64,000 nt of DNA, taken from NCBI GenBank assembly GCA_947454235.1, contig CANGIY010000006.1, forward strand, positions 124,001 through 188,000, read 5' to 3'. The stretch comes from Chitinophagaceae bacterium. GTDB taxonomy: Bacteria; Bacteroidota; Bacteroidia; Chitinophagales; Chitinophagaceae. This document shows positions 7,809 to 17,862 of the stretch, piece by piece (positions within the stretch are counted from its first letter, which is position 1; the number at the start of each line of letters is the position of its first letter). The translations under genes and the position numbers were made by a program. Under the pieces are notes generated by a model. That model did not search any database. It was not told where the DNA came from and saw only the letters and a list, made by a program, of their open reading frames with translations.

Positions 7809-10800
7809 TTGAAATTAAAGTCCTTAGAAATAAAAGGTTTCAAGTCGTTTGCCGACAAGACCCATATTATTCTGGATAACCCCATCACCGGTGTCGTGGG
7901 CCCCAACGGCTGCGGCAAGTCGAATATCGTCGATGCCATCAGGTGGGTAATTGGCGAGCACAAGATTAAATCTCTGCGCTCCGACCATCAGGAAGATTTG
8001 ATTTTCAACGGTTCGCGTACCCGGGCTGCCAGTGGTATGGCTGAGGTGTCGCTGACCTTCGAAAACACACGCAACCTGCTCCCCACCGACTTTACGACTG
8101 TTACCATCACACGTAAATTCTACCGCAACGGGGAAAGCGAATACCGCCTCAACGACGTTAGCTGCCGCCTCAAAGACATCCATAACCTGTTCCTCGATAC
8201 CGGAGTAAGTAACGACTCTTATGCCATCATAGAACTGGGTATGGTCGATGATATCATTAAGGACAAAGACGGTTCGCGCCGCCGTATGCTGGAACAGGCT
8301 GCCGGTATTTCTATCTACAAAACAAGGAAAAAGGAAGCCAAGCAAAAGCTGGAAGCCACTGAAGCTGACATCTCGCGCATTGAAGACCTGATGTTTGAGA
8401 TAGGTAATAACCTGAGAACATTGGAAAGCCAGGCTAAAAAAGCAGAGCGCTACTACGCCATAAGAACTGAATACAAACAAGTGAGTATAGAGCTGGCAAA
8501 GGCATCTCTGGAACACTTCAACGAACAATATAAAACACTTACCGACCAGCAAAATGCTGAAACTGACCGCAAAACCCAGCTTGAAGCCATCGTGGCTACA
8601 GAAGAGGCCGATGTGGAGCAGCAGAAGGTAAAACTCATAGAAAAAGAACAAGAACTCAACGGACTTCAACGCAGGTTCAACGACCTCGTAAACCGTGTGC
8701 GCCAACTGGAAAGCGACAAAAAACTCGCTTCCCAAAAAATGGAGCACCTGAAAGACCGTCAGAAAAACCTCTCCGACTTTTTGGCGGGTGCAGGCAATCA
8801 GGATGCATTGCTGAAATCATCAATCGAGTTTTCGAACAAACAAATTATTGACGAAACTGCCCTACTCGAACAAATGCGCACCGAACTCGACCGCCTGCGC
8901 AATGAGGTGGACGAGAAACGCAAAACATTTGATGAGAAAAAGCGCGCCCTTGAGCAACTAAGGCTTGAATACCAATCGAAACAAAGATTGCAGTTTGATG
9001 CAGAGAAAAAAGTAGCCGTTGCCGATACGTCAGCACAGAACATACAGAGAAGCATCATGCAATTGATGCAGGAAAAACAACAACGCGGCACCCAAATCAG
9101 CCAACTTGTTACCGAACAACGCTCCACCGACGAGAAACTTGCCGATAAACAGGAAGAACTTTCTGAACTGATTGCGAAACACGAGGAAGTGAAAGCCAAG
9201 ATTCTGGAAAGCCAGGCGCACATGGAATCGTTGCGCTCAAAACTGGTGGAAGAAAACAGGAAACTCGATGCCCGCAAGAACGAATACGACCTATTGAAAT
9301 CGTTGGTGGACAGCCTTGAAGGCTACCCTGAGAGCATCAAATACCTTAAAAAAAGCAAGGAGTGGAACAATTCCGCACCTTTGCTGAGTGACGTATTTGT
9401 GGTACAAAATGAATACCGCACGGCACTCGAAAACGTACTTGACAACTACCTCAACTACTACTTGGTTAATAATGCGGCTGATGCAGCGAAAGCACTTTCA
9501 TTGCTTGACACCAACAAAAAGGGCAAGGCCAACTTCTTCGTGCTCGACTACCTGAACGATATTGGCGCAACTGCCCACACTGCACCCGAAAACGCTGTTC
9601 CGGCATTGAGCGTGGTGAATGTTGATGAACAATACCTGCCACTCGCCAAGCACCTTTTAGGGCATGTGTATATATCAGAGGCGGGCAATGCCATTGCATC
9701 GGCACAGCTTGATAAGGGCGTTGTGATGGTTGATAAAAGCGGTAAAATAGTACGTGGTAAGTACACAATAGGTGGAGGCTCGGTAGGGCTGTTTGAAGGC
9801 AATAAAATTGGTAGGGCTAAAAACCTAGAACGCCTCGAAAAAGAGACAGAGACGCTCAAAGCAACAACTACCGAACTGCGTCAGTATATCACCGATACAC
9901 AAAACTTACTGGCGGGCTTTAACCGTGAACTCAACGATAAAGCCATTGACCTCGCCAAGCAGGAAATCAACAGATTGCAAAACAATTTGGTGAACCTGAA
10001 ACATAAAATTGAAAACTTTGAGCACCTCAACCAAGGTGGCGACAGAAGGCTCGAAGACCTGCAAGGACAGCTTGAAGACACGCAAGACAGCATACATGGT
10101 GCAAAGAGCGACCTGGAACAAGTTTCTGCGGTATTGAAAGGCTTGCAAGAGAAAATACAAATAGCAGATACCGACTTTAAAGCAGTAGAAAAAGCATTCA
10201 ACGAAGGGTCGTCGCAGTACAACCAGCACAACATTGCTACCACGAGGCAGCAAAGTAAACTGGAAAGCATTAAGCAGGAACTGGTGTTCAAAACCAATCA
10301 GTTGAATGACCTTGCCCGCCAAATCACCAACAATGCTGAGCAACTCAGGCAAGTTGAAAGTCAGTTGGGTGAAACCGAAAAAGTACTGCACAGTGGCGAT
10401 AACGAATTGTATGAATTGCTCACCCGCAAAGAGGCGGAAGAAAAAGAACTGAACGAAAAAGACAGGGCTTACTACGAATTGCGCAATGGCATTGCTTCGA
10501 AAGAAAGCACCCTGAACCAGAAAAGACGCGAACGCGACCAGGCTGAGGCCTTGCTGCAAGTGATTAAAGAGAAAGTGAGCAATATGAAACTGCAGGTAGC
10601 AGGTATGAGCGAACGCCTTTCTATTGAGTTCAAAGTAAAACTGGAAGACATACTCAGCGATCCACGCACCACCGAAACCAGCATCGAAGAACTGACTTCG
10701 GAAGCCGACCGCATGAAAAAGCGTTTGGATAACCTGGGCGAAGTGAACCCTACTGCGATTGAAGCCTTCACTGAAATGAAGTCGCGCTACGACTTTATTG

Positions 10801-11339
10801 CCGAACAAAAGGCCGACCTTGTGAGTGCGCGCGACTCTTTGCTTTCAACCATCGACGAAGTAGAGACAACCGCTAACCAACGTTTCAAAGAAACCTTCGA
10901 CCTGGTACGTGCTAATTTCGTTGATGTATTCAAGGCACTGTTTACTGCCGAAGACAGTTGTGACCTCATGCTCACCGACCCGAACAATGTGGCAGACAGC
11001 AACATTGAGATTTACGCGCAACCAAAGGGTAAAAAACCAAGCACATTGACGCAGTTGAGCGGTGGTGAAAAAACACTTACTTCAACGGCATTCCTGTTTG
11101 CTATTTACCTCATTAAGCCGGCTCCATTCTGTATTCTCGATGAGGTTGATGCACCGCTCGATGATGCCAACGTGGGTAAGTTCACGCAAATGATTCGCAA
11201 GTTCTCTGATAACTCGCAGTTCATTATCGTGACACACAACAAGCAAACAATGGCAAGTGTTGACGTGATTTACGGTGTTACTATGCAGGAACCCGGCGTA
11301 AGCAAGCTGGTTCCGGTTGACTTCAGGAGTTTGAATTAA
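7809..11339 (+). CDS. smc: chromosome segregation ATPase SMC
   Basis: The condensin ATPase that loops and organises the chromosome with ScpA/ScpB. At 1176 residues it is standard length. The N-terminal head has Walker A GVVGPNGCGKSN at about 29-40. Long coiled coils run from about 170 to 500 and 690 to 1010, flanking a hinge with a Gly-rich patch (YTIGGGSVGLFEGNKIG). The C-terminal head has signature LSGGEKTLTS, Walker B CILDEVDAPLDD and the H-loop VTHNKQTM. The start codon is TTG (7809-7811), which begins the conserved MKLKSLEIKGFKSF; no ATG is available at this position. Weak initiation may hold SMC at low level. Confidence 0.97.
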   Translation: MKLKSLEIKGFKSFADKTHIILDNPITGVVGPNGCGKSNIVDAIRWVIGEHKIKSLRSDHQEDLIFNGSRTRAASGMAEVSLTFENTRNLLPTDFTTVTITRKFYRNGESEYRLNDVSCRLKDIHNLFLDTGVSNDSYAIIELGMVDDIIKDKDGSRRRMLEQAAGISIYKTRKKEAKQKLEATEADISRIEDLMFEIGNNLRTLESQAKKAERYYAIRTEYKQVSIELAKASLEHFNEQYKTLTDQQNAETDRKTQLEAIVATEEADVEQQKVKLIEKEQELNGLQRRFNDLVNRVRQLESDKKLASQKMEHLKDRQKNLSDFLAGAGNQDALLKSSIEFSNKQIIDETALLEQMRTELDRLRNEVDEKRKTFDEKKRALEQLRLEYQSKQRLQFDAEKKVAVADTSAQNIQRSIMQLMQEKQQRGTQISQLVTEQRSTDEKLADKQEELSELIAKHEEVKAKILESQAHMESLRSKLVEENRKLDARKNEYDLLKSLVDSLEGYPESIKYLKKSKEWNNSAPLLSDVFVVQNEYRTALENVLDNYLNYYLVNNAADAAKALSLLDTNKKGKANFFVLDYLNDIGATAHTAPENAVPALSVVNVDEQYLPLAKHLLGHVYISEAGNAIASAQLDKGVVMVDKSGKIVRGKYTIGGGSVGLFEGNKIGRAKNLERLEKETETLKATTTELRQYITDTQNLLAGFNRELNDKAIDLAKQEINRLQNNLVNLKHKIENFEHLNQGGDRRLEDLQGQLEDTQDSIHGAKSDLEQVSAVLKGLQEKIQIADTDFKAVEKAFNEGSSQYNQHNIATTRQQSKLESIKQELVFKTNQLNDLARQITNNAEQLRQVESQLGETEKVLHSGDNELYELLTRKEAEEKELNEKDRAYYELRNGIASKESTLNQKRRERDQAEALLQVIKEKVSNMKLQVAGMSERLSIEFKVKLEDILSDPRTTETSIEELTSEADRMKKRLDNLGEVNPTAIEAFTEMKSRYDFIAEQKADLVSARDSLLSTIDEVETTANQRFKETFDLVRANFVDVFKALFTAEDSCDLMLTDPNNVADSNIEIYAQPKGKKPSTLTQLSGGEKTLTSTAFLFAIYLIKPAPFCILDEVDAPLDDANVGKFTQMIRKFSDNSQFIIVTHNKQTMASVDVIYGVTMQEPGVSKLVPVDFRSLN

Positions 11340-11369
11340 GAAGAAACCATTCACCGGGTGCATTCAATG

Positions 11370-13967
11370 CTACTCAGCATTGATCCTGAATTCTTTGATG
11401 GTACCACTGAAACCGCTGTTCAATATAAAACGGTGGTCGCAAGGGTAAATGCGCGTGTGGGTGTCGTGTGTGATAATTTGTTTACCCTCCTGATAAAGGG
11501 TAACTACGCCATTGTCGTAATGAATCTTGATGTGATTATCGACCTCCGGTAATAATTCAATCACTAACCCATCACTCCAATTTTTACCATCCCCGAAGGA
11601 ATATATGTACTCATTGAGCTTATCGCCCGATTGAATCATCATCATACCAACAAACGACTTCACCTGAGATACGTTGGTGAATACTGCATCGTCGCGTTTT
11701 AAAAGCCCTGGTGAAACATACAAAATCGCCTCAATAGTGAATTGATTTGGGAATTGAATCATTTTTGGTGCAGGTTGTACCTCATTACTACCATAATGAA
11801 ACAATGTTGTTGAGGTAGGCGGCAGTTGCTGATTGGCGGTATTAATACCCGGTTTCAATATCAGTAAACTTTTATCTGTATTAGCAACATCAACGTGGCA
11901 ATTTTCATTTAAGGCATTGTAAATCAAATCTTTACAGTCGTAGTAAAACAGATGCTTCTTATCAAAAATAATCGGGTACTTTTTCTTCCTGATGCACTCA
12001 GTCAGTGAATCAATCTCACTTTTAAAATACCATTCTGTAGAGCTAGGCAAAGGAGCAGGATTTACAAGATTGCCTACCGTGTATAGGTATCCATCTACAT
12101 CGTGCCCAAGTATCAGCACAGAATCTCCTTTTTTGAAGTGAGCTTTAATGAAACTGAAACGCTCTTCCTGCACAGCTTTTACTTCCTCATTTTCCCTGCT
12201 AATGTTGTTGGTACCAGTTTGTAAAATGAGCGGAAATTGAAACCCAAACGATGCCGTACTATCAATTAGAAAAACGAAAGGCAAAGCAAAAATCAACAGC
12301 TTTTCATTGAAAACAAAACTGTTTTCGCTTGATATTTCGTCCCATACACGGTAACAGAAATAACCCACAAGTAAAACGGCAGGGTAAGCCACAGCACTCA
12401 AATTAAGGTCGTACGAACGCCCCTGAAAGTAAGCAAACACCCCCATCCCCAGAATGAACAAAAACGCCAGCACAGGACCATCTTTCCTGTCTTTATTCCG
12501 AATGGTGCTAAACAGGTATATGCCGGCGATTAAGTACATCATTATCACCATGTTCCATAAGTTAATGGGGTTCATAGGCAACATAAAGTACCCTGAAACG
12601 TAAAACATTTTTTGAAACTCAGAAAAGCGCTCAAAGTCGGGGAAATGACCCGAATTGATTTTAACCGAAATGCTGAACAAAGCCACCATAACCAATAATG
12701 CACCACCCAGCTTAAACCATTCAATAACTATTTTTTTGAGCGATGCACCAACAGCTTTGTAGTCAAAAGCCCTGTAACCCTGCATCACAGCCACTGCACC
12801 AAATGTAACAAGTCCGGTATCTGCATTCCACAATACAGCCGATGCAGCCACAAACAACAATATCCATTCAAGGTATTTTGTACGTATGTACGAACCACAA
12901 TTGATGAGTGTCACCAGATAAAATGCCGACATCGGGAACAAAATCCTGATGGGGGTGTATTGGTAATACAACCTGGGGGTAGGCGGCATCGGTATTCTGC
13001 CGTGCCAGTACACCCACCAGGCAATTGAAAGAAAGGTAAGCAAACTGATAAGTTTGTTGGGTATGAGCTTTCTGATACCCAGGAACAAAAACGCATACGA
13101 CAGCCCCGATAAAAAAGCCAGCACAGCCCCTATTTTGCCAATGCTCAAACCAATAACTGAAAAAACTGGCTTTAAAAACCACGCATTCAGGCCATACTGC
13201 GCATTCAAATCAACCATCAGTGACTTACCCATAAACACCTGCGAGATGGGATAAAACACAGGGTTCGATTCCATTTCAAGCCCACGATCAAGCACAGAAG
13301 TATGAAATAACCCATAAGTAATGAACGCATACACGACCAAAGCAGCCAAAGTAATGCCTATTCCATCGAGTATTTTTTGAACTTTTGGTGTTTCAATTTT
13401 CGATTTCAATGCAAGTACCAAGTAGAGCACAAACAGATAGACTGCAAACACCAGCAGTGCATTGAACTGATTGAACAGGTTGTTGTCAAAAAACGCCGAG
13501 ACTTTCTTATTGGGCACATGGCGCAATTTGTGTCCATACACAACCAAAAAGAATACAACCACCGATGCCACACCAAAAAGATTGGTATAGAAAGCAATAT
13601 GCTTGCGGGCATCAAAGAACGACCTCAGCCGAGATGCGAGCCAATAGCTAGCACCCAAAACAAACGGCGACAATAACAATGACACCTGAAATTGCATTCG
13701 CTCTACAGGCTCAGGGAAAAAAGATTCGTGTTCTTTAATGGTTATGGCAAAAGCGTTTTCTAATATTTGATTGACGTTGGGGTGGTAGGTCGCAAAAATG
13801 AATTTGTTGATACAAAACAAGATAACTGCCGCCAAAAAAAGTGCGATGCCACCTATAGCTACAGGCACACTCCATGAGTAGTCGGCTTTACCTGCACTAC
13901 TTTCCACGCTGGCAATTTCAACATCCAACAGCGATTGGGGATTCTCCGGATTGACGTTCGCGGACAT
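11370..13967 (-). CDS. large multi-pass membrane protein, LamG-like tail
   Basis: An 865-residue protein with roughly 13-15 membrane segments over residues 30-600 and a soluble C-terminal part. The topology (many helices, short loops, one exported C-terminal domain) resembles GT-C glycosyltransferase-like or O-antigen-ligase-like membrane proteins, but I do not see a diagnostic catalytic motif. The last ~120 residues read like a concanavalin/LamG beta-sandwich (FTIEAILYVSPG, HYDNGVVTLYQEGKQI, FSGTIKEFRI), which usually binds glycans. A role in surface polysaccharide handling is an inference. It stands alone, convergent with smc. Confidence 0.75.
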   Translation of the reverse strand: MSANVNPENPQSLLDVEIASVESSAGKADYSWSVPVAIGGIALFLAAVILFCINKFIFATYHPNVNQILENAFAITIKEHESFFPEPVERMQFQVSLLLSPFVLGASYWLASRLRSFFDARKHIAFYTNLFGVASVVVFFLVVYGHKLRHVPNKKVSAFFDNNLFNQFNALLVFAVYLFVLYLVLALKSKIETPKVQKILDGIGITLAALVVYAFITYGLFHTSVLDRGLEMESNPVFYPISQVFMGKSLMVDLNAQYGLNAWFLKPVFSVIGLSIGKIGAVLAFLSGLSYAFLFLGIRKLIPNKLISLLTFLSIAWWVYWHGRIPMPPTPRLYYQYTPIRILFPMSAFYLVTLINCGSYIRTKYLEWILLFVAASAVLWNADTGLVTFGAVAVMQGYRAFDYKAVGASLKKIVIEWFKLGGALLVMVALFSISVKINSGHFPDFERFSEFQKMFYVSGYFMLPMNPINLWNMVIMMYLIAGIYLFSTIRNKDRKDGPVLAFLFILGMGVFAYFQGRSYDLNLSAVAYPAVLLVGYFCYRVWDEISSENSFVFNEKLLIFALPFVFLIDSTASFGFQFPLILQTGTNNISRENEEVKAVQEERFSFIKAHFKKGDSVLILGHDVDGYLYTVGNLVNPAPLPSSTEWYFKSEIDSLTECIRKKKYPIIFDKKHLFYYDCKDLIYNALNENCHVDVANTDKSLLILKPGINTANQQLPPTSTTLFHYGSNEVQPAPKMIQFPNQFTIEAILYVSPGLLKRDDAVFTNVSQVKSFVGMMMIQSGDKLNEYIYSFGDGKNWSDGLVIELLPEVDNHIKIHYDNGVVTLYQEGKQIITHDTHTRIYPCDHRFILNSGFSGTIKEFRINAE

Positions 13968-14087
13968 TTCTCAAAAAATATGATGCAATATAACAAATAG
14001 GCGACAGCCGCAGTAAAATAACGTTTCGGGGCACGGTCTATTGCAATTTTATAACTACCTTTAAACCTACATTCAACTTGTGCCATT

Positions 14088-15263
14088 ATGCAAGACGCTT
14101 ATATTGTTTCAGGATTCAGGACAGCAGTTACAAAGTCAAAAAGGGGCGGTTTCAGGTTCTTCAGACCCGATGATTTAGCCATCGAGGTTATTAAAGGGTT
14201 GCTAGCATCAGTACCGCAACTCGACCCGAAATTGATAGACGATGTGATTGTGGGAAATGCCGTTCCCGAAGCTGAACAAGGGCTACAGGTGGGTAGAATT
14301 ATCGCCAACCGTGCTGTCGGAGAGTCGGCAGGTGGCTTTACAATCAACCGTTATTGCGGTTCGGGTTTAGAAGCTATTGCCATTGCGACAGCAAAAATCA
14401 GAACCGGTATGGCTGAATGTATTATTGCCGGAGGTACTGAAAGCATGAGCCTTGTACCCACTGCAGGTTGGCGCACCATGCCCAACTACGAAATTGCAAA
14501 AACAGCTGGTGACTACTACCTCAGCATGGGACTTACCGCTGAAGAAGTGGCTAAAGACTTTAACATCAACCGTGCTGACCAAGACGCATTTGCATTCCGT
14601 TCGCACCAGCGTGCCATCAATGCCATAAGCAATGGGTACTTCAAAGAAGGCATATTACCCATCAAGGTAACCGAAGTTGTACTGAACGAGAAAAATAAAC
14701 GCGTTAATAAAGAAACCATTGTAGATACCGATGAAGGACCTCGCGCTGATACCACACTAGAAGCATTGGCTAAATTACCTGCCGTGTTCGCACAAGGTGG
14801 TTCTGTTACTGCGGGCAACTCTTCCCAAACATCTGACGGAGCCGCATTCACCATTGTTATGAGCGAAAGACTGGCAAAGTCTTTGGGCATTGCACCCATA
14901 GGCAGGCTTGTGGGCTGTTCGGTAGCAGGTGTTGACCCGAGAGTAATGGGTATTGGACCAATTAAGGCAATTCCAAAGGTACTCGCCAGCACCGGCATGA
15001 ACCTTTCTGACATCGACCTAATTGAGCTCAACGAGGCTTTTGCATCACAGTCATTGGCAGTAATTCGAGAACTTGGCTTGAATGAAGACAAAGTGAACAT
15101 CAACGGAGGCGCCATTTCATTGGGGCACCCGCTGGGTTGCACAGGTGCTAAACTCACTGTTCAGGTGCTGAGCGACCTCAAAAGGCTTAACAAAAAATAT
15201 GGCATGGTTACCGCTTGTATTGGCGGCGGACAAGGCATTGCGGGAATTATTGAGCGCTTGTAG
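14088..15263 (+). CDS. acetyl-CoA C-acyltransferase (thiolase)
   Basis: A thiolase that cleaves 3-ketoacyl-CoA, or condenses two acetyl-CoA, in fatty-acid oxidation or ketone/PHB metabolism. The 391-residue length is normal. Active-site residues are visible: the nucleophilic Cys in NRYCGSGLEAIAIA (about residue 89), the His in GGAISLGHPLGCTGAK and the second Cys in TACIGGGQGIAG. The Asn/Glu of LIELNEAFASQ is also present. No FadB-like partner is adjacent, so degradative versus biosynthetic use cannot be settled. It could supply acetoacetyl-CoA to the PhaC encoded at 50834-51886. Confidence 0.95.
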   Translation: MQDAYIVSGFRTAVTKSKRGGFRFFRPDDLAIEVIKGLLASVPQLDPKLIDDVIVGNAVPEAEQGLQVGRIIANRAVGESAGGFTINRYCGSGLEAIAIATAKIRTGMAECIIAGGTESMSLVPTAGWRTMPNYEIAKTAGDYYLSMGLTAEEVAKDFNINRADQDAFAFRSHQRAINAISNGYFKEGILPIKVTEVVLNEKNKRVNKETIVDTDEGPRADTTLEALAKLPAVFAQGGSVTAGNSSQTSDGAAFTIVMSERLAKSLGIAPIGRLVGCSVAGVDPRVMGIGPIKAIPKVLASTGMNLSDIDLIELNEAFASQSLAVIRELGLNEDKVNINGGAISLGHPLGCTGAKLTVQVLSDLKRLNKKYGMVTACIGGGQGIAGIIERL

Positions 15264-15354
15264 CTCCATGCATTTCTGCACAAATATTTGTTAAACACTA
15301 TTTTGTTATACCACAGCATGTTACCTCCTTTTATTTTTGGGGTCAAATACCGTT

Positions 15355-15870
15355 ATGTTGAAACACATTAAAACCAGCCTCGTTTTTTTATTCGCAAGCT
15401 TTTCAATTGCGCTCACATTTGTAAGCTGTAAAAACAAATGCGGCTCTGTTACATGTAGTAACGGTGGCGTTTGCGACAATAACGTATGTAAATGCCCTAC
15501 AGGGTATTATGGCAATGCTTGCCAAACAGCATATACAGCTCAATTGACGGGTTTGTACAACTGCACCAAGTCAAACTGCAACCCACCTATTACAGGAGCA
15601 AGTGGCTGGCAAAGCACTATTACTGCTGCTACCACCAATGGCGGCTACCAGTTCAATATTTCTAATTTCGATAATACAGGTGTAACTTTAGTTGCTACCA
15701 CTGATAGCGCAGGCAACATCACCACGACAATTGCCAATGGCCAATCGGGAATACATGCTACAGGCAAGTACACGCCTGATACCAAAACCATTAAATTGAA
15801 CTATTACAAGTACTCTACTACAGCGGGAGTAGAAGGGTCTATTTGTGATATGACAATGGTGAAGCAATAA
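15355..15870 (+). CDS. lipoprotein with an EGF-like domain
   Basis: A predicted outer-surface lipoprotein of about 171 residues. The start at the internal ATG gives a clean lipoprotein signal (MLKHIKTSLVFLF..., lipobox FVSC); an upstream TTG at 15337 would add six residues before it. After the lipidated Cys come six cysteines in EGF order (CGSVTCSNGGVC, CKCPTGYYGNAC). A small beta-rich domain follows with one CNPP disulphide candidate. EGF-like modules are uncommon in bacteria but recur in Bacteroidota lipoproteins. Function unknown. Confidence 0.8.
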   Translation: MLKHIKTSLVFLFASFSIALTFVSCKNKCGSVTCSNGGVCDNNVCKCPTGYYGNACQTAYTAQLTGLYNCTKSNCNPPITGASGWQSTITAATTNGGYQFNISNFDNTGVTLVATTDSAGNITTTIANGQSGIHATGKYTPDTKTIKLNYYKYSTTAGVEGSICDMTMVKQ

Positions 15871-15886
15871 GCTACTGTACTTAACA

Positions 15887-17743
15887 CTAAATCACTTTCT
15901 TACCCTTCATTGCTTCTTTTAACGCTGAATCCATAACGCGCTCTGCATAAGGGCGTGAAATGTCATTGAGCTCTTCCGTGCGTTTTTGTATGAGGTTTTT
16001 GTCTTTTGCAGCAATAGCGTCATGCAATGCCTGAAGCGATGCACTCGTTGTTGCTGTCTCTTCTTCGGTCAATGCGCCACTGTATTTTTTCAAAAACTTC
16101 TCAGTAGTCTCAATCATTTGTTGCGCTTCGGTAGTAGCTTCCACCAGCGCACGAGTACTTATGTCGGCTTTAGCATTGGTGAGCGAAGCGAGCAACATGT
16201 CTTCTACTTGCTCATCAGTGAGTCCGTATTGTGGTTTTACTTCAATGGTCTGACTTACACCGCTGCGCAGTTCTTTTGCACTTACTTTCAAAATACCATC
16301 TGCATCGAGCAAAAAGGTTACTTCTACTTTAGGCAAACCTGCCGGCATTGCGGGAATACCCGTCAAATTAAATTCTGCCAGTTTTCTGTTGTCCTGAACG
16401 AGGTCGCGCTCACCCTGGAAAACTGATATTCTCATTCCCGACTGTCCGTCTTTCGATGTGGTGTACTGGCGACCTGCCTTTGTTGGGATTTTAGAATTTC
16501 TTGGAATCAATACATCCATCAATCCACCCATGGTTTCAATACCCAATGAAAGCGGAGTGACATCAATCAGCAACATATCGGTGTTGTTACCCGCCAGGAT
16601 ATCGGCTTGTACTGCTGCACCCAGTGCCACCACTTCATCAGGGTTCAGTTCGTCATACAGTTCCCTGCCGAAAAATGCCTTAACCGCATTTTTTACAGCC
16701 GGCACCCTGGTAGAACCACCCACCATTACTACTGCATCAATTTTATCGGCTGTAAGCGAGGCATCTTTCAATGCGTTCTTACAGCAATCGAGTGTTTTAT
16801 CTAAAATAGGCTGAATGAGCTCATTGAATTTTTCGAGCGTAATTGTTACCTCTACACCTGCCACTGAGCCTGTAAACTGACTATCAGCACTGAGGGCTTT
16901 TTTTGCTTTTTCAGCAGCCACCCTCAATTCCTGACCCAAAGATTTATTGCCTGCAATATCAGCAGTTGGGAAGTAGGTTTGTTTCCAGTAGGTAACAATG
17001 GCATTGTCCATGTCGTCGCCGCCAAGGTAGGTATCGCCATTGGTAGCCAACACCTCAAAAATACCATCGCTGAGGGTGAGTATAGAAATATCAAACGTAC
17101 CGCCTCCAAGGTCGTACACCGCAATGGTGCGCTCAGTGTGTCCCTTCATTCCCAAACCATAAGCAAGGCTTGCAGCAGTAGGTTCGTTCACAATCCTCAA
17201 CACATCGAGCCCTGCCAGCTTTCCTGCATCGCGAGTAGCCTGGCGTTGTGCATCGTTGAAGTAAGCAGGCACAGTAATAACCGCCTTTGAAACATTGACT
17301 TTAAGTATGTGTTCTGCCCTCTTTTTGAGTTCTTTAAGAATGAAAGAAGATAGTTCAACCGGAGAATAAAATTTGTCGCCAATCTGCACTTTCACCAACG
17401 CATCGGTGCCATCGTCAATTACGTTGTAGCTGAAAAAATCCTTGTGGGCATACATGTCTTTGTACGACTTACCCATCAGCCTTTTTGCACTGTAAATGGT
17501 GTTTTCAGGGTCGGTAATCAGGTATTCTTTAGCAGGATTACCCACTTCGGCACCACCATCAGCATCAAAGTGCACCACCGAAGGTACGAGGGTCAAACCA
17601 TCAATTTCACGCAATGCAATCGGTTCACGCGTATCGCTTTTCACCATTGCAATCAGACTATTGGTAGTGCCAAGGTCAATGCCAACAATAATGTCGCTTT
17701 GCAATAAACTACCTGTAGCTATGTTGATTGATATTTTACCCAT
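15887..17743 (-). CDS. hscA: Hsp70-type chaperone HscA
   Basis: A 618-residue Hsp70 chaperone that most likely acts with HscB on IscU during iron-sulphur cluster assembly. Actin-fold motifs are intact: GIDLGTTNS near 22-30, the Gly-rich [11 protein letters not shown] near 205, [13 protein letters not shown] near 330. The substrate-binding domain starts at [13 protein letters not shown]. Two features favour HscA over DnaK: the extra N-terminal ~18 residues before the first motif, and the short loop in [19 protein letters not shown], where DnaK carries an insertion. No isc or hscB gene is adjacent. A -7 box (CAAAAGTA on plus, 17760-17767) lies 17 bp before the start. Confidence 0.85.
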   Translation of the reverse strand: MGKISINIATGSLLQSDIIVGIDLGTTNSLIAMVKSDTREPIALREIDGLTLVPSVVHFDADGGAEVGNPAKEYLITDPENTIYSAKRLMGKSYKDMYAHKDFFSYNVIDDGTDALVKVQIGDKFYSPVELSSFILKELKKRAEHILKVNVSKAVITVPAYFNDAQRQATRDAGKLAGLDVLRIVNEPTAASLAYGLGMKGHTERTIAVYDLGGGTFDISILTLSDGIFEVLATNGDTYLGGDDMDNAIVTYWKQTYFPTADIAGNKSLGQELRVAAEKAKKALSADSQFTGSVAGVEVTITLEKFNELIQPILDKTLDCCKNALKDASLTADKIDAVVMVGGSTRVPAVKNAVKAFFGRELYDELNPDEVVALGAAVQADILAGNNTDMLLIDVTPLSLGIETMGGLMDVLIPRNSKIPTKAGRQYTTSKDGQSGMRISVFQGERDLVQDNRKLAEFNLTGIPAMPAGLPKVEVTFLLDADGILKVSAKELRSGVSQTIEVKPQYGLTDEQVEDMLLASLTNAKADISTRALVEATTEAQQMIETTEKFLKKYSGALTEEETATTSASLQALHDAIAAKDKNLIQKRTEELNDISRPYAERVMDSALKEAMKGKKVI

Positions 17744-17759
17744 GATGCTATTTTGGCTG

Positions 17760-17767
17760 CAAAAGTA
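17760..17767 (-). promoter_or_regulatory. -7 box for hscA
   Basis: TACTTTTG on the minus strand fits TAnnTTTG and lies 17 bp upstream of the hscA ATG. Confidence 0.45.
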
Positions 17768-17862
17768 ACCATTGCTTCCGACTCACTTGTTAAAATACCC
17801 TTGGGCGGGTAAATATGGCAATTGGAAATTTTTATCTGTGGGGTGGGGCGACGATTTTGATG

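Noticed and set aside
7824-8747. Long open frames on the strand opposite smc
   Set aside because: Cys/Phe/Leu-rich shadow frames of a highly conserved gene; no start signals or family resemblance.
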